In this document: one piece after another, positions 43,110-51,893 of the stretch
Numbering within the stretch: the first letter of the stretch is position 1
How the letters are laid out: each line of letters begins with the position of its first letter
NCBI RefSeq assembly: GCF_022832975.1
Contig: NZ_CP094846.1
Location: forward strand, 310,001-374,000
Length of the DNA: 64,000 bases
Direction: 5' to 3'
Origin: Ornithobacterium rhinotracheale
GTDB lineage: Bacteria; Bacteroidota; Bacteroidia; Flavobacteriales; Weeksellaceae
Translations under genes and position numbers: made by a program
Notes under the pieces: model-generated
The model's input: the letters and a program-made list of their open reading frames with translations, nothing else
The model's database searches: none
Told to the model about the DNA's origin: nothing

Positions 43110-44444
43110 TTACAAAATCCCGCGTGCTTTGATTTCCAAATATTTATTGATAACGCCCACGCTCAAGTTTTCGGGGAGCGTGTAAATCGACTGAATTCCG
43201 TATTTGGACAATTCTTGGCGAATCAATTTCTTTTCGTATTCAAATTTTTCGGCAATGATTTCGTCATACACCTGTTGCATATTTTCGTGGTCGGTTTTTT
43301 CCACCATTTCTTTTAGCAATTTATTTTTAAAGAAAATTACCACCAAAATGTGATTTTTGGAAATCGCTCGCAAATACGGCAATTGGCGATAGAGCGCATC
43401 CAGTGTTTCGAAATTAGAAAACAAGAAAAACAGACTTCTACGTGTGATTTTGTAGCGCAAATCGGTGTATAATCGATTGAAATCCGATTCTACGAAATCC
43501 GTAGAAACATTGTACAGCGCATTGGCAATTCTCTTCAGCTGAAAGGATTTATGGTCGGCTTTCACGATTTGCTCAATCTTGCGAGAAAACACTGCGATAC
43601 CCGCATGGTCTTTCTTTTTGAGCACAATGTGAGACAATGCCATTGACGCATTGATGGAATAATCCAGCAGGCTTAGCCCGTCAAACGGCATTTTCATTGT
43701 TCGTCCTTGGTCTATCAGCATATATATGCGTTGCGAGCGTTCTTCCTGATACTGGTTCACCATCAGGCGGTTCATTTTCCCTGTCGCTTTCCAGTTAATC
43801 GTGCGGATGTCGTCGCCCTGCACATAATCTTTGATTTGCTCAAACTCGAGCGTTGTCCCGATTTTTCTAATTTTTTTAATCCCGCCTAATAAAAATTCAT
43901 TTTTTAAGGCAATTAGTTCATACTCAGGCAAGCGAATGAACGAAGGATAACACGCCAGCGTTTTGGCTTTCTGTTGCTGATAACGACGCGAAACCAAACC
44001 AATCGGCGAAATCACATAAATATTTAAATTTCCAAAATGATATTCGCCGCGTTGTTTGGGCGTTAAATTATAAGAAAAATAAGTATTATCGTTTTTTTTG
44101 ATTTTTTGTTTAATTAAAAAATCCCTTTTTTGAAACTGAAACGGAATTTCATCTATAATGTTGATTTTTATATCAAAAGGATAAAGATTTTTGACATCAA
44201 TTCGCACGGGATTTTCATCGCCATTTGAGAATTTTTCAGGCAATTCTCGGCTCGATTGCACCCCTTGCTTGAGATGATAAAGCAACACCACATCTACGAT
44301 AAAGACAATGCTAAACAATGCCAAAACGCCTTGTGCCACAGAGAAAAATAGAGGCGAAAGAAGCCCGAGCACAAATAACACAATGATGGCAAAAAGTAGC
44401 CAATAAAAAAGTGGCTGAATGTAAAGTGTTTTAAGTCTTTTCAT
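43110..44444 (-). CDS. DUF58 / VWA-like protein
   Basis: 444 residues. Two N-terminal membrane helices (about 11-30 and 35-56) precede a beta-rich region (RIDVKNLYPFDIKINIIDEIPFQF), then the DUF58 core QIKDYVQGDDIRTINWKATGKM, where relatives carry RxIxWKxxAR-like motifs, and a von Willebrand-type fold with LIDQGRTMKMPFDG. DUF58 proteins work with MoxR ATPases in a chaperone-like system in Gram-negative bacteria, for example in envelope or stress adaptation. It is separated from the MoxR gene upstream by 21 bases, so operon mate. Confidence 0.88.
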   Translation of the reverse strand: MKRLKTLYIQPLFYWLLFAIIVLFVLGLLSPLFFSVAQGVLALFSIVFIVDVVLLYHLKQGVQSSRELPEKFSNGDENPVRIDVKNLYPFDIKINIIDEIPFQFQKRDFLIKQKIKKNDNTYFSYNLTPKQRGEYHFGNLNIYVISPIGLVSRRYQQQKAKTLACYPSFIRLPEYELIALKNEFLLGGIKKIRKIGTTLEFEQIKDYVQGDDIRTINWKATGKMNRLMVNQYQEERSQRIYMLIDQGRTMKMPFDGLSLLDYSINASMALSHIVLKKKDHAGIAVFSRKIEQIVKADHKSFQLKRIANALYNVSTDFVESDFNRLYTDLRYKITRRSLFFLFSNFETLDALYRQLPYLRAISKNHILVVIFFKNKLLKEMVEKTDHENMQQVYDEIIAEKFEYEKKLIRQELSKYGIQSIYTLPENLSVGVINKYLEIKARGIL

Positions 44445-44465
44445 ATCGTAGTTTGGCGAGGGGAA

Positions 44466-45455
44466 TTAGCGAGGGATTTCTATATTTTCTAAAATTTGGC
44501 GGATGATTTCATCGGTAGAGAGCCCTTCCATTTCGCGTTCAGGCGATACAATCACGCGGTGGCGCAATACGGCAGTGGCAGCATGTTTAATGTCTTCTGG
44601 CGTTACAAAATCACGCCCGCGAATACCTGCAAAACCTTTAGACGCCATAAGCAAAGCCAAAGAGGCACGCGGCGATGCTCCTAGATACAAAAATGGATTT
44701 TCTCGCGTATTGATCACGATTTTGGCGATGTATTCCATGAGGTGTGGCTCCACGATAATTTCTTTGATTTGTGCTTGGAATTTAAGCAAATCCTCGCCAC
44801 TCAATACTTGCTGAATATCGTCCAGTTTTCCGTGGTTTTTGAGTGCTTGTTGTCGCTGAATAATGTCGATTTCTTGTTCTAAATTCGGGTAGCCCACTTT
44901 AATTTTAAACAAAAAACGATCAAGCTGAGCTTCTGGCAATCGGTAAGTTCCTTCTTGTTCAATCGGGTTTTGAGTGGCAATCACAAAGAACGGAAGTTGC
45001 ATTTTATAAGTTTGGCTATCAATAGTTACTTGGCGTTCTTCCATCACCTCAAAAAGGGCAGATTGTGTTTTGGCAGGCGAACGGTTAATCTCGTCGATCA
45101 AAACGAAATTTGAAAAAATCGGTCCGGCTTTAAACTCAAAATCAGAGGTTTTAAGATTAAATACCGAAGTTCCTAAAATATCAGACGGCATTAAATCTGG
45201 CGTAAACTGGATTCGGCTAAAATCTACCGAAAGTGTTTTGGCTAAAAGTTTGGCGGCAATTGTTTTTGCCACCCCTGGCACGCCTTCGATGAGCACATGC
45301 CCATTAGAAAGCAATGCTACCAATAGCTGCTCTACCATTTCGTCTTGCCCTACGATTACTTTCTTTATCTCGTGTTTTACACGCTCTAAGCCTTCTTTAA
45401 GCGGTGCTAAATCAATTCGATTGTTAAATTCTGTGGGATTATTTAGTTCTTCCAT
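44466..45455 (-). CDS. MoxR-family AAA+ ATPase
   Basis: 329 residues. AAA+ chaperone: Walker A GVPGVAKTIAAKLLA, Walker B FVLIDEINRSP, sensor 1 and arginine-finger region ATQNPIEQEGTYRLPEAQLDRF, and sensor 2-type C-terminal block. MoxR ATPases mature or activate their partner proteins, here probably the DUF58 and DUF4350/DUF4129 membrane-linked proteins in the same operon. It lies three bases after the DUF4350 gene, so translation is tightly linked. It acts on the cytosolic side of the inner membrane. Confidence 0.94.
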   Translation of the reverse strand: MEELNNPTEFNNRIDLAPLKEGLERVKHEIKKVIVGQDEMVEQLLVALLSNGHVLIEGVPGVAKTIAAKLLAKTLSVDFSRIQFTPDLMPSDILGTSVFNLKTSDFEFKAGPIFSNFVLIDEINRSPAKTQSALFEVMEERQVTIDSQTYKMQLPFFVIATQNPIEQEGTYRLPEAQLDRFLFKIKVGYPNLEQEIDIIQRQQALKNHGKLDDIQQVLSGEDLLKFQAQIKEIIVEPHLMEYIAKIVINTRENPFLYLGASPRASLALLMASKGFAGIRGRDFVTPEDIKHAATAVLRHRVIVSPEREMEGLSTDEIIRQILENIEIPR

Positions 45456-45458
45456 TTG

Positions 45459-46634
45459 CTATGATTTATATATTTGGTCTAAAATTTTATTCATTTTAAT
45501 TAATTCATCTTCGTGCACGGGTGCCTTGGGGTGAATTGCTTTGGTGAGCAATCGCACGGCTTCTTGTACGGTTTCGTGCGGTTGCATGGTTTTGATGTGT
45601 AGCCTTTCAATGAATTTTTGGTCTAATTCATCGGTTGGGATCATAAGTTCTGAGCGCACTTTTTGCAAGAAATACAGGGCTTTTTTCTGTGCCATATCTT
45701 TGGCATCGCCTTCTTGCAGATATAGATTGCTTATGTTTTTAACAAATTCTGCCGATTCGTTTTTCACGGGCGGAATGATTGGGATAATGCGTTGTTTTCT
45801 TTTTGCGGTGAAAATCATAAAAATAATTAAGCCCAAAAGGAAAAGTCTCCACGCCCATCTGAGTGGTGGATTTTCAAAAATTACTCGTAAAATGGAATTT
45901 TGATATTTCCATTCTTTATTTGAGCGGTTCTGGAACCAGATGGTTTCTTGATTTGGCAAATAGCCCAAAATTTTAGGAATAGCCTTGTAGTTTTCACCAT
46001 TTAAAATACCATAATTGGTAAAAATTTCGGGCGTGCTTAAAAAGTAAATTTTTCCCTTTCCGAGAGGAATTTCTATAAAGAAACTGCTAAATTTATTTTC
46101 TGAATCACTTTTTATGGTGCCCAGTACATTTAAGCTATTTGGCTTTGCGTGAGTGATGAGCAAAACATCGTTTAAATGGGATAGCGAAATAGGAGAGATT
46201 CGTTTATTGATAAAATTTAGGTTTAGCGTGTCGATTTTTTCCATATAAAAAGAATTGATGAGGATTCTACTCATCATACTTTTTCCATAATAGTTATCGC
46301 TTGCCAAGAAAAGGTTACAGCCTTTTTCTACTTCGCTCAGTAGTTTGTCCTTCGCTTCTTCGCTGATTTGTTTCCCGATAATTAAATAATTTCTCGTTTG
46401 GGTGGAATCTGCGGGTTCATATTCAAAAGGGCTCTCGCTTGTGCGCGTGAGCTTTCCGTGAAACAGAGAATCCGCTTCTTGATCGAAAATATAAAGCCCA
46501 AAAGGGTCTTTGCTGTCTTCGTTGTAACTTTTAGACCAATTGGAAACGGGTGTTTTCGTGAACTCAAAAAACATCATAACCAAAACGACCAAGCCGAGAA
46601 TAATACCATAGGTGCGAAATAACTTATTGTTCAT
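45459..46634 (-). CDS. DUF4350-like membrane protein
   Basis: 391 residues. N-terminal helix (about 8-25), a soluble extracytoplasmic region of about 230 residues with LYIFDQEADSLF, CNLFLASDNYYGKSMMSRIL and FFIEIPLGKGKIYFLSTPEIFTNYG (the usual last phrase of DUF4350 domains), and a second helix (about 258-278, WAWRLFLLGLIIFMIFTA). A cytosolic tail follows. The DUF4350 family sits beside MoxR in many genomes; its function is unknown. It overlaps the DUF4129 gene upstream by 11 bases. Confidence 0.82.
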   Translation of the reverse strand: MNNKLFRTYGIILGLVVLVMMFFEFTKTPVSNWSKSYNEDSKDPFGLYIFDQEADSLFHGKLTRTSESPFEYEPADSTQTRNYLIIGKQISEEAKDKLLSEVEKGCNLFLASDNYYGKSMMSRILINSFYMEKIDTLNLNFINKRISPISLSHLNDVLLITHAKPNSLNVLGTIKSDSENKFSSFFIEIPLGKGKIYFLSTPEIFTNYGILNGENYKAIPKILGYLPNQETIWFQNRSNKEWKYQNSILRVIFENPPLRWAWRLFLLGLIIFMIFTAKRKQRIIPIIPPVKNESAEFVKNISNLYLQEGDAKDMAQKKALYFLQKVRSELMIPTDELDQKFIERLHIKTMQPHETVQEAVRLLTKAIHPKAPVHEDELIKMNKILDQIYKS

Positions 46635-47397
46635 GGCTTTCAGGTTTTAGTTTAAATTCTTGAGTAAAAGCTCGGTAAGCCGCTTCGTTGATGTTGAAGT
46701 CTCCATACCATACATGGTCGAAAATATACACGGCACGCTCAAAATGCTTTTTATCGGCAGGGTTTTTAAGCTCATGCAAATAATCGGTGTTGGTTTTTTC
46801 TTGCATCCAATTGATTTTGCCCAAATCGGTATATTCCTTCAATAACTTTAAAAATTGATAACGCAATGCGGATTTGAAATTACCTTGCAACTCGTAATCT
46901 GAAATAATCTTGCTGAAATCGATTTCGTGGATATCTTCGATGATTTCTTCGGGTTCGATTTCAAAGGTTTTATTCTTTTTAGCAAAAAATAAATTTCCTT
47001 TTTCTTTGGCCAAGAATTTTCCTCCGATATAGAGGGCTATAAAAACAATTATAGCGCAAATAAGGTATGCAACATAGGTTACCCAAGCCCCATATTTAGC
47101 TTCTAATTTAGGTAATTTTAGTATTCTATTGAGCCATCTTTTAAAACGCTCATAGAGCGAAAGTCCTTTGGCGTTGTCGTGGTATTCAAAGTCGGCGTCT
47201 GTGTATTTTTCTTTTGGATTTTCAGAAAAATTTCGTTCTGCCAAGGTTTGATTCACGATTTCGGAATTGTATGAAATCAAAGAATCAATAGTAACGAGGC
47301 TGTCGCTTTCTTTGGAATATAAATCGTTTTCCGTGAGCTGAGCCCAGCTCACGGAAAACGATAAAAATAATAATATTTGAAATAATTTTTTATGCAT
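46624..47397 (-). CDS. DUF4129-like membrane protein
   Basis: 257 residues from the ATG at 47397, which gives a signal peptide (MHKKLFQILLFLSFSVSWAQ); the earlier in-frame start at 47421 would overlap more of the previous gene. An extracytoplasmic part (about 20-90) precedes one membrane helix (about 100-126) and a cytosolic C-terminal helical domain with the family phrase DLGKINWMQEKTNTDYLHEL and FDHVWYGDFNINEAAY. DUF4129 often accompanies MoxR/DUF58 and transglutaminase-like genes. Its function is unknown. It overlaps the next upstream gene by eight bases. Confidence 0.82.
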   Translation of the reverse strand: MHKKLFQILLFLSFSVSWAQLTENDLYSKESDSLVTIDSLISYNSEIVNQTLAERNFSENPKEKYTDADFEYHDNAKGLSLYERFKRWLNRILKLPKLEAKYGAWVTYVAYLICAIIVFIALYIGGKFLAKEKGNLFFAKKNKTFEIEPEEIIEDIHEIDFSKIISDYELQGNFKSALRYQFLKLLKEYTDLGKINWMQEKTNTDYLHELKNPADKKHFERAVYIFDHVWYGDFNINEAAYRAFTQEFKLKPESHEQ

Positions 47398-48376
47398 TGG
47401 TGCCAATCGTGTCGATTTCATCGAAGAAAACTTCGCGGTGCAAATCCTCTCTTGAGTCGTAATAAATAAGTCCGATGTTGATGTATAAAAGGTTTGATAA
47501 GATAAGACTTAAAATAAACGAAAGCACATAAGTGATTACTGCAATTATTATTGCAAGTGGAGCCATTATGCTAGAATTGGCTGTTTCGTTGCTAATGCCT
47601 GCCATCGCTATAAATCCTGCAATCATCCCAACAATTAGCACCACAGCTAGTTGTATGGTGGATATGATTAAATAGGAAAGCAAAACACTGAAAAAGTATT
47701 TTTTGAAATTTTTTGAAAATGTGATAGAAAACGCTTTTCCAAGTGATTCAAAAAAGCCCATATTAGTCAAAATATAATTGTTGAAACTTAGGGTGAAAAT
47801 CAACAATACAGACACGGCAAAAATCATCATAATAATTATTGCAAAAAGAACGCCTATTACATTGATTAAAAAATGGTTGCCCATAAATAGCCCTAACGGA
47901 GACATGACAAGCCCCAATAATAGGATAAGAAAAAATCCTATAGGAATAGCTAAAATAAATGCAATGATAAAGTATATTACTATGCGCCCTAGTTTTCCTT
48001 TGAAGACATCAAAAATCTCTTGAACGCTAAAGTTTTTTCGGTTCTGCTCGCTTGCTGTTTGCATATACAAAATCGGTAGTGCATAGGTGATACAGCCTAA
48101 AATAAAGAGCAGGAAAAGGATTGAAAGTCCTGCAATGCCAAATAGGCCTACATTTTCAGTCATGTAGGTGTAAACGAAATCATTACTTCCGCTACTAGCC
48201 ATAAGAAGCCCAAAAGGAATGTCTTTAAGCAAAAAAAAGGAAATAATTAAAATTAGAATAATCACACCTCCGCAGAGAGCAATGTAATTTTTTAGGAAAT
48301 TTTTTCCGTATTCTTTGAAAAATCCGAGAGAATCAGAAACTAATTCGCCAAGGTTTCTTTTTTTGTAGAAAATCAT
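47390..48376 (-). CDS. Polytopic membrane protein in the MoxR operon
   Basis: 328 residues with six or so strongly hydrophobic segments (about 31-53, 80-100, 135-160, 170-200, 225-255 and 270-302). Repeated phrases like NYILTNMGFFESLGKAFSITFSKNFKKYF resemble the membrane domains of glycerophosphodiester phosphodiesterase-like or DUF975-type proteins. No catalytic residues are evident. It overlaps both neighbours (eight bases and four bases), so it is clearly part of this operon. Possibly a scaffold for the MoxR/DUF58 complex; this is inference. Confidence 0.7.
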   Translation of the reverse strand: MIFYKKRNLGELVSDSLGFFKEYGKNFLKNYIALCGGVIILILIISFFLLKDIPFGLLMASSGSNDFVYTYMTENVGLFGIAGLSILFLLFILGCITYALPILYMQTASEQNRKNFSVQEIFDVFKGKLGRIVIYFIIAFILAIPIGFFLILLLGLVMSPLGLFMGNHFLINVIGVLFAIIIMMIFAVSVLLIFTLSFNNYILTNMGFFESLGKAFSITFSKNFKKYFFSVLLSYLIISTIQLAVVLIVGMIAGFIAMAGISNETANSSIMAPLAIIIAVITYVLSFILSLILSNLLYINIGLIYYDSREDLHREVFFDEIDTIGTNA

Positions 48377-49341
48377 AATTTTAAATTTATTTGGTTATAC
48401 ACTTTTTTAGGATAATAGACATAGTAAAATAGGATGAAGCCAAAACATCCAAAAATGATAATTAAATTCAGAATTAAAGGCATGTCGAGCGCATGTCGAG
48501 TAACGAACCCCTCGAAAATCCCTGCCACAATGATAAACGGCACGGTGCTCATAAAAATTTTAAAAGCATCTCTAAAACCTAATTTAAACGAATTTAACCT
48601 TGAATAAGTTCTTGGAAATAAAATCGATGCGCCCAAAATTAGTCCAGCCATGCATTCAATCACCATCGCGCTGATTTCAAATGCGCCGTGGATCCAGATG
48701 CCGCGCATGCTTCGCGCAAGCTCGCCGTATTCCAAAAAGAAATATTGAAACGAGCCCAGCATTATGCAGTTATAAAATAAAGCTAAAACACTGCCTATTC
48801 CCAAGAAAATACCATATAAAAACATCGTGGCGCCTACTTTTAAATTATTGAAAATGATTCCAATTGCGCTCCCCCAATTGCTGCCGCTTTCATACACTGC
48901 AATGGGGTTCCCTTCTTGTATGTTGCCAATCGTCATATCCACATAGCCGTCGCCTAAAATCAAACGGACAAATTCCTCATCATTTGCTGCCGAAAACCAC
49001 CCAATCGTAGTGAAAATTACGAAAAAGAACACAGCCGCCCATAAAAATCTACGATATTGATACGCCAAAAGCGGAACCTCTGTCAAGAAAAAATATTTTA
49101 TTTGATTTTCTTCGATGCGCTTGGTTTTGTAAATTTTTTGATAGATTTTTGTTGAAAGTTTATTAAGGTAAGAAATAGTTTTACTCTTAGGATAATAAGT
49201 TTGTGCGTAAGATAAATCGTTGATTAAATCAATGTAAAGAGAAGACAACTCATCGGGATTTTTTTTAACTTTGCCCAATAAGACATGCTCAATGTTGAGC
49301 CATTTCTCTTTATTCTGTTTTATAAATACGACCTCTCTCAT
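48373..49341 (-). CDS. SpoIIM-family membrane protein
   Basis: 322 residues. An N-terminal helical cytosolic region (1-90, DELSSLYIDLINDLSYAQTYYPKSKT) is followed by several membrane helices with IIFNNLKVGATMFLYGIFLGIGSVLALFYN and GIWIHGAFEISAMVIECMAGLILGASIL. The last two segments match the SpoIIM (stage II sporulation protein M) family, which in non-spore-formers is found with MoxR/DUF58 and RDD genes. The organism does not sporulate, so the name reflects homology only. It is the first gene of the minus-strand operon; the divergent RDD gene begins 28 bases away. Confidence 0.85.
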   Translation of the reverse strand: MREVVFIKQNKEKWLNIEHVLLGKVKKNPDELSSLYIDLINDLSYAQTYYPKSKTISYLNKLSTKIYQKIYKTKRIEENQIKYFFLTEVPLLAYQYRRFLWAAVFFFVIFTTIGWFSAANDEEFVRLILGDGYVDMTIGNIQEGNPIAVYESGSNWGSAIGIIFNNLKVGATMFLYGIFLGIGSVLALFYNCIMLGSFQYFFLEYGELARSMRGIWIHGAFEISAMVIECMAGLILGASILFPRTYSRLNSFKLGFRDAFKIFMSTVPFIIVAGIFEGFVTRHALDMPLILNLIIIFGCFGFILFYYVYYPKKVYNQINLKL

Positions 49342-49368
49342 ATATGAGTGCTAAATTAATATATTTTT

Positions 49369-50112
49369 ATGAATTATATACCAATAAATACCAGTCAAAA
49401 TGTTAAAGTTGAGTTTCCGCTAGCTTCTTTTTCCGATCGAGCGATAGCCTACGGGATCGATTTTGTGATAAGAGCAGCGTATAGTATCATAATAAGTTAT
49501 CTTTTATTTGAAGTATTGAATATAGGAAGAGTGATTGAAGATCAATGGAGTTTAATCGCTATATATACCATTTCTATGTTGCCTGTAGTGTTTTATTCGC
49601 TGGTTTGCAACATGTTGCTCGAAGGGCAAAGCATTGGAAAAAAAATACGCAAAATTCAGATTATTAAAATTGATGGTTACCAAGCCAACTTTGCCGATTA
49701 TTTCATCCGCTGGATGTTTTGTTTGATTGATATTTATTTTAGTTCGGCATTTGTAGGAATCATGTCTATCGTGTTGAGCAAAAACAATCAGCGTTTAGGT
49801 GGAATTGCAAGTGGCACAGCCGTGATAGATTTAAAAGATGATTCGAGCATTAATCACACGATTTTAAAGGAAGTGGGAGAGGAGTATAAGCCTTCGTTCC
49901 AGCAAGTTTTATTGCTAAACGACGCCGATATGCAAATCATCAAAACACGATTTGAAAGTGCAAAAAGCCAACGAGATTTTAAAGTAATTAAAAAACTTGC
50001 GCAAAAAATCAAAGAAATAACTCAGGTGGAAACCGAAATGCACGATCTCGAATTTGTAGAAATAATCATCAAAGACTATAATTTCTACACAAGCCAAATG
50101 AATAAAGACTAA
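49369..50112 (+). CDS. RDD-family membrane protein
   Basis: 247 residues. The RDD domain (about 18-150) has SFSDRAIAYGIDFVIR (the Arg-Asp-Asp equivalents), VFYSLVCNMLLEGQSIGKKI and DYFIRWMFCLIDIYF, with three membrane helices. A charged cytosolic C-terminal tail (about 165-247) is helical and contains EYKPSFQQVLLLND. RDD proteins are often encoded with SpoIIM and MoxR genes, and this one is divergent from that operon by 28 bases, sharing a compact control region. Its 3' end overlaps the rhodanese gene by four bases on the opposite strand. Confidence 0.85.
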   Translation: MNYIPINTSQNVKVEFPLASFSDRAIAYGIDFVIRAAYSIIISYLLFEVLNIGRVIEDQWSLIAIYTISMLPVVFYSLVCNMLLEGQSIGKKIRKIQIIKIDGYQANFADYFIRWMFCLIDIYFSSAFVGIMSIVLSKNNQRLGGIASGTAVIDLKDDSSINHTILKEVGEEYKPSFQQVLLLNDADMQIIKTRFESAKSQRDFKVIKKLAQKIKEITQVETEMHDLEFVEIIIKDYNFYTSQMNKD

Positions 50113-50528
50113 TGCGAAACGGGAAGCTTAGCTTGCTCCCAACCGATGATGCCCCCTTCTAATTCAAAAACTTGTTGATAGCCTAAATCTCTCAATATTT
50201 CTGCAGCGGCATGGCTTCTTCTGCCCGAGCGACAATACACATAAATCGGTTGGTCTTTGGGCAATTCTTTAGCCTTTTCGGTGAAATTAGGGCTTTTATA
50301 ATTGAGCAATTGTGCTTGTTTCAAATGTCCTTGAGCGAATTCTTCTGGCGTGCGCACATCAAGGATTAAACCTGGCTTTTGAGAGATTTTTTGGTTAAAT
50401 TCAGTGGCGTTTAATTCTAATTTTTCGCTATTTTCTGTGGTGTTTTGTGTTTTGCAAGATTGAAATCCTAGCATGCTAAAGATGAGGAAAAATAGTGCAA
50501 AAACGATATTTTTACTGCCTGTATTCAT
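50109..50528 (-). CDS. Rhodanese-domain lipoprotein
   Basis: 139 residues from the ATG at 50528. That start gives the signal MNTGSKNIVFALFFLIFSML and lipobox GFQSCK (Cys25); upstream in-frame starts overlap the EpsG-like gene. The rhodanese domain has LILDVRTPEEFAQGHLKQA and the active-site Cys99 in YVYCRSGRRS, with the loop length typical of single-domain sulfurtransferases. It probably handles sulfane sulfur in the periplasm. It overlaps the end of the upstream gene by 17 bases, so it is likely co-transcribed with it. Confidence 0.88.
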   Translation of the reverse strand: MNTGSKNIVFALFFLIFSMLGFQSCKTQNTTENSEKLELNATEFNQKISQKPGLILDVRTPEEFAQGHLKQAQLLNYKSPNFTEKAKELPKDQPIYVYCRSGRRSHAAAEILRDLGYQQVFELEGGIIGWEQAKLPVSH

Positions 50529-51612
50529 ACATTTCAAATTGTCCGTTTCGTTTAAATTCATTAAAAATAGATTTATACGGAATAAAATCTCCGCCATCAA
50601 AACTAATCAAAATTCTGAAAAATATCGCCGAGAAATATACCAAAATTCCGATTTTGATATAATTTTTTATGTCTGAATGGCTGAAATAGTTTACAATCAA
50701 AGCAATGGCACTCGCCAATCCCAAGAAATAAAACCACGCCATTCGGATAAATGTTGCATTGGAAATACTGAAAATCGAGAAAAATCCGTAGAGAAAAACT
50801 GCATTAAATAGGATTTTTTGTTGCAAAGAATTGATGCTTTTCAGCTTCGGAATAAAATATAAAACGGCCAAAACCAAAGGGATTTCAAGCAAGTAGAGAT
50901 ATTTAAGCTCGGCACTTTCAAAAGCGTAATATTTCAATCGGTCTAAATACGGAAAATATAGCCCAATTCCTGTAAAGAATTTTTGAGAAATCGGTGTAAT
51001 CCATTGAAAAATAACAACTGTTGTGAGTGCCGCATAAATCCAAAATACGATTTTTAAGTTATTTTTTAGATTTAAAACAAAGAAAAGCGGCAATAGAATC
51101 AAGGCACTTCGGTGGAAAAATGCTGCAAAAACAAACAGTGCAAAACTTTGCCATTTTTTGCCCGTCCCGAAATAGTGCGCAAAGGCAATCCACGCAAGCC
51201 CAGTAGCCATTAATTGGCGTAAATACACAAAATCGAGTAGATAAAACTTGCACAAAACCATAAAAACCACCCAGTAGCTCAATTGTCCTAAATTCATCTT
51301 TTTTACTGCAAAACTCTGCAAGAAAATGAGTACAAAAGCCGTGATGAAAAAGTAAAACTCTCGCTGGCTGGATATGGCTTTTAGTAAAATCGTATGTGCT
51401 TTAAAACCTGGTTCATAGAAGTCAAAATACCATAAATCTTTGAAAGAAAATTGTTCAAAAAAATAGGCGTAATAATACATATCTCTGCTGCCAATCATAT
51501 CTCGCACGCCCGCGATAAACGCTAAACTAAATAGTGCAGCAAGCGTGTAGCCTTTGTTTTTGAAAAAAGGCAGCAAAATGATAAGAGCAAAACAGAGTAG
51601 GTAAAAAAGCAT
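50512..51612 (-). CDS. EpsG-like polysaccharide polymerase
   Basis: 366 residues with about ten membrane helices. The N-terminal FALIILLPFFKNKGYTLAALFSLAFIAGVRDMIGSRDMYYYAYFFEQF matches EpsG-family proteins: the GxRxxxGxDxxxY-like phrase is GVRDMIGSRDMYYY. EpsG-type proteins are Wzy-like polymerases or related membrane proteins for exopolysaccharide synthesis. No glycosyltransferases or other polysaccharide genes are near, so the polymer is unknown. The gene starts 12 bases after the TM2 gene and overlaps the rhodanese gene downstream. Confidence 0.75.
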   Translation of the reverse strand: MLFYLLCFALIILLPFFKNKGYTLAALFSLAFIAGVRDMIGSRDMYYYAYFFEQFSFKDLWYFDFYEPGFKAHTILLKAISSQREFYFFITAFVLIFLQSFAVKKMNLGQLSYWVVFMVLCKFYLLDFVYLRQLMATGLAWIAFAHYFGTGKKWQSFALFVFAAFFHRSALILLPLFFVLNLKNNLKIVFWIYAALTTVVIFQWITPISQKFFTGIGLYFPYLDRLKYYAFESAELKYLYLLEIPLVLAVLYFIPKLKSINSLQQKILFNAVFLYGFFSIFSISNATFIRMAWFYFLGLASAIALIVNYFSHSDIKNYIKIGILVYFSAIFFRILISFDGGDFIPYKSIFNEFKRNGQFEMYEYRQ

Positions 51613-51624
51613 TTACTCAAGTGG

Positions 51625-51858
51625 TTACAACCACGGGCGTTTATTTACTTGGTATATTTGGTAAAACTCTTCGTCACTTTTGGTCAGGTAAATAATCCCT
51701 TCAATTAAGCCAAGTGTTCCTCCGATGCCACAAGTGAAAATGGTAATGAGAAGTTGAATGATACCTTCTCTGTCGTAGCCTAAATAAAATTTATGAATAC
51801 CTAAACTTCCAAAAAAGATTCCGAGAAGCCCTGCGGCAATGCGTTTGTTGTCTTGCAT
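51625..51858 (-). CDS. TM2-domain protein
   Basis: 77 residues from the ATG at 51858 (MQDNKRIAAGLL). Two transmembrane helices (about 9-28 and 35-60) separated by the TM2 phrase GIHKFYLGYDREGIIQLLIT, then CGIGGTLGLIEGIIYLT. The motif GxHxFYxG is the hallmark of TM2 proteins, small membrane proteins of uncertain function. It lies between the EpsG-like gene and sbcC on the same strand. Confidence 0.85.
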   Translation of the reverse strand: MQDNKRIAAGLLGIFFGSLGIHKFYLGYDREGIIQLLITIFTCGIGGTLGLIEGIIYLTKSDEEFYQIYQVNKRPWL

Positions 51859-51893
51859 AATTGTAAAATTTACTGACAAATATAGTGAAAAAT

